In this document: one piece after another, positions 17,083 through 24,341 of the stretch
Layout: every line of letters begins with the position of its first letter
Numbering within the stretch: the first letter of the stretch is position 1
Assembly: GCA_002492525.1 (NCBI GenBank)
Contig: DKZA01000016.1
Location: 983-64,982 of the forward strand
Reading direction: 5' to 3'
DNA: 64,000 bases
Source of the DNA: Lachnospiraceae bacterium UBA7086
GTDB lineage: Bacteria; Bacillota; Clostridia; Lachnospirales; Lachnospiraceae
Program-made: the position numbers and the translations under genes
Notes under the pieces: model-generated
What the model saw: only the letters and a program-made list of their open reading frames with translations
What the model was told of the DNA's origin: nothing
Databases searched by the model: none

Positions 17083-17142
17083 TAACCAAAAGTGTACGGT
17101 TTATGACAAGAGGGTTAATTTCCGAAAAATAGGGACGATATA
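17079..17142 (+). promoter_or_regulatory. candidate LytTR repeats and promoter ahead of the FliD-like gene
   Basis: TTGATAACC (17079-17087, overlapping the kinase stop) and TTTATGACA (17100-17108) are imperfect direct repeats 21 bp apart, similar to those upstream of the response regulator. GGACGATATA follows at 17133-17142, identical to the copy at 14853-14862. They suggest that the TCS drives the two unknown genes downstream. Confidence 0.45.
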
Positions 17143-17173
17143 GAAAGTAACAAAGCAAAAAGGGGGAAGACAC

Positions 17174-17896
17174 ATGAGAATTACTCGAAATTATAGAAAC
17201 GGATTGATGAGTGCCCAAAAAGCCAATGAAAATACTTCCTTGTTTCGCAGAGCTTTAAGCCGTAACAGCAAGAACAGAAACAGCGGCAGGGCAGCGGCAA
17301 TCTTGAACAGTACGAACAAGGCAAACAGTGTGACAAAGCCAAATTTTGCCGCTAACACGAAGACGGAAAAATTTTATTATGATATGAAATACCATGCCGG
17401 ACAGGTGGAAGAATATGCGGAGGCTTTGACGGATGGCGAGAAAAATTCTATTTATGACAAGGCCAAAGAAAGCGGCAATACCGAGGAAATCAGGACACAG
17501 ATCAAAGGATTTGTGAATCAGTATAATAAGATGCTCGACGATCTTTCAGAATCCGGCAGCAAATCCGACAGTATTTTGAAAACACAGCTTGACAGTGCTG
17601 CCAGAAGCTATCATGCACAGCTTGCATCTACCGGTGTGACGAAGAAATCAGACGGAACCCTGGTGATTGACGAGGAGAAGCTGGCGGCGGCCGATGTGGA
17701 GACGCTGCGGGAAGTATGGGGCGGCAAAGACAGCTTTGCAAACCGGGCGGCCCGCAGGGCGGATGCGGTGAAAGCTTCGGCACAGCAGAACATGAAAGCA
17801 CAGAGCAGCAGCAATTATACCAATCCATTTGACAGAGCAAATTTATATGCGAATTATGGCAATAACAGGGGAAATTATTTTAATTTTTTCCGATAG
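17174..17896 (+). CDS. FliD C-terminal-like protein of unknown function
   Basis: 240 residues, no signal peptide. The first ~60 residues are Asn/Arg/Ser-rich and probably unfolded. Residues ~105-200 resemble the C-terminal region of flagellar cap protein FliD: IKGFVNQYNKMLDDL, then LASTGVTKKSDGTLVIDEEK, then a final helical segment. The tail is Asn/Tyr/Phe-rich (NNRGNYFNFFR). No flagellar filament operon is in the window. It may be an exported or structural relative of FliD, or use the same coiled-coil fold for another job. AGGGGGAAG precedes the ATG. A candidate LytTR promoter lies just upstream. Confidence 0.6.
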   Translation: MRITRNYRNGLMSAQKANENTSLFRRALSRNSKNRNSGRAAAILNSTNKANSVTKPNFAANTKTEKFYYDMKYHAGQVEEYAEALTDGEKNSIYDKAKESGNTEEIRTQIKGFVNQYNKMLDDLSESGSKSDSILKTQLDSAARSYHAQLASTGVTKKSDGTLVIDEEKLAAADVETLREVWGGKDSFANRAARRADAVKASAQQNMKAQSSSNYTNPFDRANLYANYGNNRGNYFNFFR

Positions 17897-17914
17897 AAGC
17901 AATGAGGGAAGAGT

Positions 17915-18661
17915 ATGAATCATGTCAATTGGGTTCAGCAGGATCCTGATTATCAGCCACAATATCATGTGTTAAAGTGGGATTCTTCCCATTTTCATGA
18001 ACCACAGGCAAGGCAGATGGTTGACAGCGCTCTTCCTAAGGAGAGCGCTGCTTTGGCTGTATCCGCAAATAGCGAAAAGACCGGGACCGCAGAGATAGGT
18101 TTCGGTCTTGTTTCGTCTGTCAAGAGCGGCGGATTTGCCCTGGGGCATGGGCAGGAAGGCGTTATGCTGCAGGAAAGTCAGAACGGTGCGCAAAGACAGG
18201 ATGGGGTGTTTATTTCCGGCCAGGGGGCACAGAGACAGCAGGATGAGATAACACCGCAGCAGGCAGAAACACGGCAGGCAGAAATGGCGGAGGGTATCCT
18301 TATAAGCAAGGCGGCGGAACATCTGGGGCATCCGGGATACTATGACAGGGCGAAGCCTGCGGCCGGGACAGAAGAAGAGGCGGATGGACAGATTAAAAGC
18401 ATTGCGGCAGCAGGCGGACAGGGCAATGTCCGCAGCCGTTTAAAAGAAGGCGCGGCGCAGCTGCGGGAAACGTATCAGAAAGAGAAAGAGAAAATCAGGC
18501 AGAGATTGTTTCGGGCCAAGCGGATAGATAAACAGAAGGATATGCCTAAGAAAAGCAAAAAGGAAGTGGACCGGGAGGAGACTTTGTCCATGCAGGCCCA
18601 GAATCATTATCTGCTGGATTCCTATGACCGGAACGGTAAGTATTCTATGTTGGGAAAGTGA
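17915..18661 (+). CDS. hypothetical Gln/Ala-rich protein, co-transcribed with the FliD-like gene
   Basis: 248 residues with no recognised domain, no signal peptide and no membrane helix. The first half is low-complexity (Gln, Gly, Ala, Ser). Residues ~165-215 are strongly basic and helical (QKEKEKIRQRLFRAKRIDKQ). The C-terminus ends with MQAQNHYLLDSYDRNGKYSM, a compact motif that looks like the conserved part of the family. AGGGAAG gives a good ribosome binding site and the gene starts 18 bp after the FliD-like gene, so the two are probably made together. Confidence 0.65.
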   Translation: MNHVNWVQQDPDYQPQYHVLKWDSSHFHEPQARQMVDSALPKESAALAVSANSEKTGTAEIGFGLVSSVKSGGFALGHGQEGVMLQESQNGAQRQDGVFISGQGAQRQQDEITPQQAETRQAEMAEGILISKAAEHLGHPGYYDRAKPAAGTEEEADGQIKSIAAAGGQGNVRSRLKEGAAQLRETYQKEKEKIRQRLFRAKRIDKQKDMPKKSKKEVDREETLSMQAQNHYLLDSYDRNGKYSMLGK

Positions 18662-18757
18662 TATTCTTTTTGGGCATACCATAGGATAGGGAATGGGTAT
18701 TTGCGTTTGTGGCGGTTTTTCCTTATAATCTATAGAAACAAGAGGAGGGATCAGCTT

Positions 18758-19888
18758 ATGGTATACAAAAACTTTCAAGATCTGGAATTGTCTGCGTTAG
18801 GACTCGGTTCTATGCGTTTGCCTGTGATTGATCAGGACGATGCCAAAGTGGATGAGGCAGCGGTAGAAGAAATGGTTGCCTACGCTATGGAGCACGGCAT
18901 CAATTATTATGATACGGCATGGGGATATCATGGGGGTAACTCAGAGACCGTGATGGGGAAAGTCCTCTCCGCGTATCCGCGGGAGAAGTTTTATCTGGCC
19001 ACGAAGTTTCCGGGGTATGATTTAAGCAATATGCCCAAGGTGGAGGAAATTTTTGAAGAGCAGCTGAAGAAGTGTCAGGTAGAGTATTTTGACTTCTATC
19101 TGTTCCACAATGTCTGTGAAATGAATATAGATGCTTATCTTGATGAAAAATATGGTATTTATGCATATTTAACAGAGCAAAAAAGGAATGGCCGCATCCG
19201 TCATCTGGGCTTTTCGGCTCATGGGAGCTGTGAGGTGATGCGGCGGTTTTTAGAGGCCTACGGCAAAGATATGGAGTTTTGCCAGATTCAGTTAAATTAT
19301 GTGGATTGGACCTTCCAGGATGCCAGAGAAAAGGTACAGCTGCTTAAGGAGTATCATATTCCGGTGTGGGTGATGGAGCCTCTTCGCGGCGGGAAACTTG
19401 CCAGCCTGCCGGAGGCGGATATGGCCAAACTCGCGGCCTGCAGACTGACAGAGAAAGTGCCGGCCTGGGCATTTCGGTTTTTGCAGTCGTTACCGGATGT
19501 GAAGGTGGTACTTTCCGGTATGTCTAACATGGAACAGTTGAAGGAGAACATAGAGACTTTCGAGACAGAGAAACCGTTAAACGAAGAAGAAATGCAGACG
19601 CTTCTTGCCGTGGCGGCCGGGATGTTAGACGGTTCCCTGCCTTGTACGGCCTGCCGTTACTGTACGACTCACTGTCCTCAGGGGCTGGATATCCCTATGT
19701 TAATAGGTCTCTACAATGAACATCGTTTTACAGGCGGAGGATTTCTTGCACCTATGGCGCTGATGGCAGTGCCGGAGGAGAAACAGCCAACGGCTTGTAT
19801 CGGCTGTAAGAGCTGTGAGAAAGTATGTCCTCAGCAGATTAAGATTTCCGAGGCGATGGCGGACTTCGGAAAGATGCTGCAAGGATAA
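18758..19888 (+). CDS. aldo/keto reductase with C-terminal 4Fe-4S ferredoxin domain
   Basis: 376 residues. The (beta/alpha)8 reductase part shows LSALGLGSMRLP at the start, the catalytic-region NYYDTAWGYHGG, IRHLGFSAHG and WVMEPLRGGKL. The C-terminal ~90 residues add two cysteine clusters (CTACRYCTTHCPQG and CIGCKSCEKVCPQQ), consistent with two Fe-S clusters. Members of this clostridial class are predicted flavin-independent reductases linked to ferredoxin; the substrate is unknown. ATG 18758 follows AGAGGAGGGA. A paralogue runs toward it from the other side, with a shared terminator between them. Confidence 0.88.
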   Translation: MVYKNFQDLELSALGLGSMRLPVIDQDDAKVDEAAVEEMVAYAMEHGINYYDTAWGYHGGNSETVMGKVLSAYPREKFYLATKFPGYDLSNMPKVEEIFEEQLKKCQVEYFDFYLFHNVCEMNIDAYLDEKYGIYAYLTEQKRNGRIRHLGFSAHGSCEVMRRFLEAYGKDMEFCQIQLNYVDWTFQDAREKVQLLKEYHIPVWVMEPLRGGKLASLPEADMAKLAACRLTEKVPAWAFRFLQSLPDVKVVLSGMSNMEQLKENIETFETEKPLNEEEMQTLLAVAAGMLDGSLPCTACRYCTTHCPQGLDIPMLIGLYNEHRFTGGGFLAPMALMAVPEEKQPTACIGCKSCEKVCPQQIKISEAMADFGKMLQG

Positions 19889-19896
19889 GATAAAGA

Positions 19897-19943
19897 AACA
19901 GGCTGTTGCTTCGCAGATCAATCTGCCGGCAACAGCCTGTTTT
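19897..19943. terminator. hairpin between convergent aldo/keto reductase genes
   Basis: AACAGGCTGTTGC (19897-19909) pairs perfectly with GCAACAGCCTGTT (19929-19941). A short T tract follows on the plus strand. The 13-bp stem probably serves the plus-strand gene and may also act on the minus-strand one. Confidence 0.75.
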
Positions 19944-19981
19944 ATGCTGTAGGAATGAAATTGGGAAGTGTATTTGGCATA

Positions 19982-21163
19982 TCATTTGATTTTAGCCAGT
20001 TTTTTGAGAATCCGCAGGACAGTACGTGCATAGAAAGGCTGCAGTTCTTTTTTGGCATTTTGCAGCTCCTTACGGATGGCAATGTGCTGCGGACAGTGCT
20101 GTTCGCAGGCGCCGCACTGGATACATTTACTGATATCGGAAGAGTCCTTCCTGAGGGAAGTGACCTGGGTATATTCCAGGATGGTGCTGAAACGTCCGTC
20201 CATCCGGGCCTTGTTATAACAGCGGAAGGCTGTGGGAATATCTACCCCCTGAGGACAAGGCATGCAGTAACCGCAGCCTGTGCAACCTACCCGGAGATTC
20301 TGGTTTATTTTTGTCCGGATTGTGTTGATCAGTTCATGATCTGCTTCGGTAAGGGTATGTGCAGCCGCCTCGGAAGCTGTTTTTATGTTTTCGGCAACCA
20401 TTTCCGGAGAGTTCATGCCGGATAAGACACAGGTTACTTCCGGTTGGTCCCACAGCCAATGGAAAGCCCATTCGGCAGGTGTGCGCTTAACCGGGTAGTT
20501 ACGGATTGCTTCTTTGGCGGAATCGGGCAGAAGGTCTACCAGCTTGCCGCCCCGCAGCGGTTCCATAATGACAACGGGTATCTGTTTTCCGGCAGCATAG
20601 AGAAGACCTTCTCTGCCGGCCTGAGTGTGTTCGTCCAGATAGTTGTATTGAATCTGGCAGAAATCCCAGTCATAGGCATCAATCAGTTCCTTAAAGGTCT
20701 TTGTATCTCCGTGAAAAGAAAAACCGATGTTACGGATCTGTCCGTTTTGTTTCTTTTCGGCGATCCATTCTTCAATACCGATACTTTTTAATCGGTTCCA
20801 GACATTTAAATCAAAGAGCATGTGCATCAGGTAAAAGTCCACATGATCTGTGCGCAGGCGTCTTAACTGTTCCTGAAACATTTTTTCTACAGAAGAGGTG
20901 TTTTTTAATAAATAATAGGGAAGTTTGGTGGCAATGTTCACCTTGTCCCGGCAGTGATTACGTGCAAGAATGGTGCCCAGCGCTTCTTCGCTGCCGCTGT
21001 AGATATAGGCGGTGTCAAAGTAGTTGACGCCGTTCTCAATAGCTAACAGGATTTCCTTTTCGGTTTTGTCAATGTCGATTCTGCCGCCTGAACTGCTAAA
21101 TCGCATACAGCCATATCCGAGAATGGATATCTGTGTGCCGTCTTTCATTTTTCTGTACTGCAT
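19982..21163 (-). CDS. aldo/keto reductase with C-terminal 4Fe-4S ferredoxin domain (paralogue)
   Basis: 393 residues with the same architecture as the gene at 18758: reductase barrel (ISILGYGCMRFSSSGG, NYFDTAYIYSGSEEAL, NIGFSFHGDTKTF, VVIMEPLRGGKLVDLL) and two cysteine clusters (CTGCGYCMPCPQGVDIP, then CIQCGACEQHCPQHI). The first cluster has one residue less between Cys than its neighbour's. Start ATG at 21163 has GGGAGG on the minus strand (21171-21176), so the upstream extension is not used. It transcribes toward its paralogue; a local duplication with inversion is plausible but not proved. Confidence 0.88.
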   Translation of the reverse strand: MQYRKMKDGTQISILGYGCMRFSSSGGRIDIDKTEKEILLAIENGVNYFDTAYIYSGSEEALGTILARNHCRDKVNIATKLPYYLLKNTSSVEKMFQEQLRRLRTDHVDFYLMHMLFDLNVWNRLKSIGIEEWIAEKKQNGQIRNIGFSFHGDTKTFKELIDAYDWDFCQIQYNYLDEHTQAGREGLLYAAGKQIPVVIMEPLRGGKLVDLLPDSAKEAIRNYPVKRTPAEWAFHWLWDQPEVTCVLSGMNSPEMVAENIKTASEAAAHTLTEADHELINTIRTKINQNLRVGCTGCGYCMPCPQGVDIPTAFRCYNKARMDGRFSTILEYTQVTSLRKDSSDISKCIQCGACEQHCPQHIAIRKELQNAKKELQPFYARTVLRILKKLAKIK

Positions 21164-21545
21164 AGATGCCTCCCGGGTCATGGCCCTGACAATTATGTTT
21201 ATGTTGAGATGGTTCGTGCCAGATATGGCGCGCCGTCCTGTCTGCACTATTTTTTAATTATATAGTATGAGGGGAATGGAAGGCAAGGACTAATTGTTAC
21301 AGCGCGAAAAATCAGGGCAAATCATTAAAAAACCATAAATTCCCTTATATTTTCTTTACAGCATTACCAAAATATGCTACAGTAATCGTATAATATCCGG
21401 GAATCTGTATATTCTGATAACAAATCTGCAACAATCTCAGACGGCACTTCGCCACAGAATCCTATGATATGCAACCAAATATTATATTTATGAAGTATGG
21501 GTAGTTTATGAGGACTATAAGACCATGCTTCGGAACGGAGGAAAC
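21164..21545. other. 382-bp divergent intergenic region
   Basis: It contains no credible gene. On the plus strand TTTACA (21355-21360), a 17-bp spacer and TACAGT (21378-21383) form a weak candidate promoter; a perfect TATAAT sits at 21389-21394 but lacks a well-spaced -35. The remaining ~150 bases before the exported-protein gene would be a long untranslated leader with no obvious strong hairpin. Confidence 0.5.
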
Positions 21546-22664
21546 ATGAACAAGAAATTTATGGCACTCGTAGTGGCGTCAGCAGCGGCTTTTGGCACCT
21601 GTATGGCAGTGGCGGCGGATGAGAAGGTTCCGGTCATATCCAGGGATATGCTTCATTCATCAGGCAGGATTGTCTATGAAGAAGGGGATAAGAGGGTGGA
21701 GCTGGATACCCAGGATCTGTATCGGATTGCGGACCGGTTGGATTTGTTTAAGAGTGCCGTCTCTAATCAATTGGCTTCTATGGGTACTTATCTGGCCAAA
21801 GGTGTCGGGATGGGGATACAGACCGATGATACCCTTGGCGTGACACATGTAAGGCCCTCGGAGGAACAGCAGGTGAATCCTTTGACTGTGGATTTTAATG
21901 CGCTTCTGGAGGAAATTGCGGCCAGTCAGTCGATCCCGGATGATTCGGCGGCTTATGGATATGAGCCTGGTATTACCTTGTATCAGACACCAGAAGGTGC
22001 TTTAAGTACTACGGGGGAAGAGGCAGGCTGTGAAGAATTGGCAATCCGGCCGGCCACGGCCGACAGTCTGTCTGCGGGAGCGGCAGCCTGGGTGGACGGC
22101 CATCTGCTTTTGGGAACCGGAACAGATAATCAGAAGTACTACGAGCAGGGGCACGGGCAGACCAGTGAGACAATCACCAATATCATCAGTCTTTTGTACA
22201 GCGGCGTCAATGAGACCAGGCAGTACGCTGTGACAGGGAAAGACGGCGGCAGCTTGTCGGTCAGCATAGACAGCAAGGAGGATGCAGGTCCCTACAGTAT
22301 CAAGGTGATTTCCGAACAAATACCGGTATGGAACCTGGAGGAAGAAGAGAAAAGACTGCTTACCAAAATGCAGTTTCAGATAGATTCAGAGACAGGGGGC
22401 GGCCGGGATGACGACGGTGCCACCGTGGGAACCGCATCTGTTTCGTATGTGGTTTACGACCAGAATGGACAGGCCATAGGTTCCGGTTACGGATATGCAT
22501 CTGAGCCGCTTATGATAGATGCCATGGCCCTGCCGATCACCACCCAGTATATTTATGTGGAAGCAGTGGGCAGTGTGTCTGTCTATAAAAGCGGCCACGG
22601 TCATGATCATGGCACGGCCTATATTAATTTTCATAATTTACAGGCAACGTATCTGATCAATTGA
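21546..22664 (+). CDS. exported protein of unknown function
   Basis: 372 residues. A Sec signal peptide is clear: basic MNKKF, hydrophobic core, and cleavage expected after AVAADE-like sequence at about residue 24. The mature part has no family I recognise. It is acidic, contains a helical N-terminal region (LYRIADRLDLFKSAVSNQL) and a beta-rich C-terminal half with Gly/Asp-rich loops (SETGGGRDDDGATVGTASVS). A His cluster SGHGHDHGTAYINFH near the end may bind metal. CGGAGG lies at the start ATG 21546. It appears monocistronic. Confidence 0.75.
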   Translation: MNKKFMALVVASAAAFGTCMAVAADEKVPVISRDMLHSSGRIVYEEGDKRVELDTQDLYRIADRLDLFKSAVSNQLASMGTYLAKGVGMGIQTDDTLGVTHVRPSEEQQVNPLTVDFNALLEEIAASQSIPDDSAAYGYEPGITLYQTPEGALSTTGEEAGCEELAIRPATADSLSAGAAAWVDGHLLLGTGTDNQKYYEQGHGQTSETITNIISLLYSGVNETRQYAVTGKDGGSLSVSIDSKEDAGPYSIKVISEQIPVWNLEEEEKRLLTKMQFQIDSETGGGRDDDGATVGTASVSYVVYDQNGQAIGSGYGYASEPLMIDAMALPITTQYIYVEAVGSVSVYKSGHGHDHGTAYINFHNLQATYLIN

Positions 22665-22795
22665 TATGATTAATTTGGAAAAACTCAGAAATACTCTGTA
22701 CAAATCTTTTAAAAAATACTAAAATCTTTGATGAGGGAGATTGACAGCATTGCAATCTGATCAGTCAACAGGCAAAAGAGGAGAGTGTAAAAAGA

Positions 22796-23029
22796 ATGAA
22801 AAGTTATATGCTGGATCTGAATTCCATTGACAAGGTGAAGGGATTTGTATCCGCAATCGAGGGATTTGACGGGTATTTTGATTTGGCTTCTGGCAGATAT
22901 GTGATTGATGCCAAATCGATCATGGGTATTTTTTCCATGGATTTGTCCAAGCAGGTGGAGTTCCGGATTTTGGAGACAGATGCAAAGGCGGCGGAAGTGG
23001 AGGCTGCAATCGCTCCTTATCGGGTCTAA
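22796..23029 (+). CDS. HPr-fold protein lacking the phospho-accepting His motif
   Basis: 77 residues. The C-terminal two thirds match HPr (YVIDAKSIMGIFSMDLSK followed by a beta strand). The N-terminal block where HPr has GxHARPA is replaced by SIDKVKGFVSAIEGFDGYFD, so neither His15 nor Arg17 is present and it cannot act as a normal PTS phosphocarrier. Such degenerate HPr-like proteins are common in Clostridia and their role is unknown; a regulatory or binding function is conceivable. GAGGAG precedes the ATG and a terminator follows. Confidence 0.8.
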   Translation: MKSYMLDLNSIDKVKGFVSAIEGFDGYFDLASGRYVIDAKSIMGIFSMDLSKQVEFRILETDAKAAEVEAAIAPYRV

Positions 23030-23069
23030 GTGCAATATTGTACAATATAAGTCGGAATTAAAACATGAG

Positions 23070-23109
23070 ACTGCCAGTGCAGGGCACAACCTCTGCATCG
23101 GCAGTTTTT
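23070..23109 (+). terminator. Rho-independent terminator after the HPr-like gene
   Basis: ACTGCC (23070-23075) pairs with GGCAGT (23100-23105) and inner TGCAG pairs with CTGCA, followed by TTTTTCTC. Confidence 0.8.
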
Positions 23110-23198
23110 CTCTAGTATCATCAGGGGATTCGTAAATTGGAAACAAAATGACAGCATAAAAAATGACAGCATAAGAAAAAGAAAGGGGACAGTATCCT

Positions 23199-24341
23199 AT
23201 GAGACTGCTTCATCTGGCTGACCTGCATCTTGGGAAAAAAGTGAATGAATTTTCTATGGTAAAAGATCAGGAATATATTCTGGAACAAGTAGTAACGCTG
23301 GCCTGCACGCAAAAGGCGGATGGCGTTCTGATAGCGGGGGACATTTTTGATAAGACAGTGCCTTCTGTGGAGGCTGTTTCTCTTCTGGATGATTTTCTGA
23401 CCAAACTGGCAGCACATCATATCCCGGTTTATATGATCAGCGGCAATCATGATTCCGCCGGGAGACTTTCTTTCGCTGCGCAGTTGATAGAGAAAAGTCG
23501 TATTTACGTAGCGGGGGAGTATCTGGGAGAAGTGAAGAGAGTGTGTGTGGAAGATGCCGACGGTCCGGTGGATATCTATCTGCTCCCCTTCCTAAAGCCG
23601 GCTCAGGTGCGGGCTGTGTGGAAGGAGGAAGCTCAGGAAATAGAGACCTTTCAGGGGGCGGTATCTTTCGTACTGCAAAAAATCACCCTGGAGGAGAGCC
23701 ACAGGAATATTCTGGTGGCTCATCAGTTTGTGGCAGGGGCAGCTGTCTGCGATTCGGAGGAACGGTCGGTGGGAGGAGTCGATCAGATTGATGTGTCCTG
23801 TTTTGATGGGTTTGACTATGTGGCACTGGGGCATCTGCATGGGCCTCAGCAGGCAGGGCGGGAGACGGTTCGTTATGCAGGGACATTGTTAAAATATTCT
23901 TTTTCAGAGATACAGCATCATAAGAGTGTTACCTTGGTAGAACTGGGGAAAAAGGGAGAGGTCAGGATACAATTATTTCCGCTCAAGCCCCTTCATGAGA
24001 TGCGGCAGATCCGGGGCAGTTATGAAGAGATTACGAGACGGACGAATTATGAAAATACGGACACGGAAGATTATATGCGAATCATTCTGACGGATGAGGA
24101 AGATATCTTTGATGCGGTGGGAAAGCTGCGGGCAATCTATCCCAATCTCATGCGGCTAGAGTATGATAATACGAGAACCGGGAAGTATCAGACAGTCCAG
24201 ACGGCAGCACAGGAGGAAGAGAAGGGGCCGGCAGAACTGGCAGCAGAACTTTTCGACATACAGAATAACAAGCCTATGAGTGAAGAACAAAGTGCTTATA
24301 TGGAGAGCCTGATCAGGCAGGTATGGGAGGAGAGAGTATGA
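23199..24341 (+). CDS. sbcD: exonuclease SbcCD subunit D (Mre11-like)
   Basis: 380-residue calcineurin-like nuclease. Metal-binding motifs appear in order: LADLHLGK, IAGDIFDK, ISGNHDSAGR and the GHLH motif (ALGHLHGPQ). With SbcC it forms a Mn-dependent complex that opens hairpins and trims DNA ends. The gene overlaps sbcC by ATGA at its stop, so the two are translationally coupled. Confidence 0.95.
   Translation: MRLLHLADLHLGKKVNEFSMVKDQEYILEQVVTLACTQKADGVLIAGDIFDKTVPSVEAVSLLDDFLTKLAAHHIPVYMISGNHDSAGRLSFAAQLIEKSRIYVAGEYLGEVKRVCVEDADGPVDIYLLPFLKPAQVRAVWKEEAQEIETFQGAVSFVLQKITLEESHRNILVAHQFVAGAAVCDSEERSVGGVDQIDVSCFDGFDYVALGHLHGPQQAGRETVRYAGTLLKYSFSEIQHHKSVTLVELGKKGEVRIQLFPLKPLHEMRQIRGSYEEITRRTNYENTDTEDYMRIILTDEEDIFDAVGKLRAIYPNLMRLEYDNTRTGKYQTVQTAAQEEEKGPAELAAELFDIQNNKPMSEEQSAYMESLIRQVWEERV

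Noticed and set aside
23145..23174. Two tandem copies of AAATGACAGCATAA before sbcD
   Set aside because: Only two short copies with no symmetry or spacing meaning; probably a local slip duplication.
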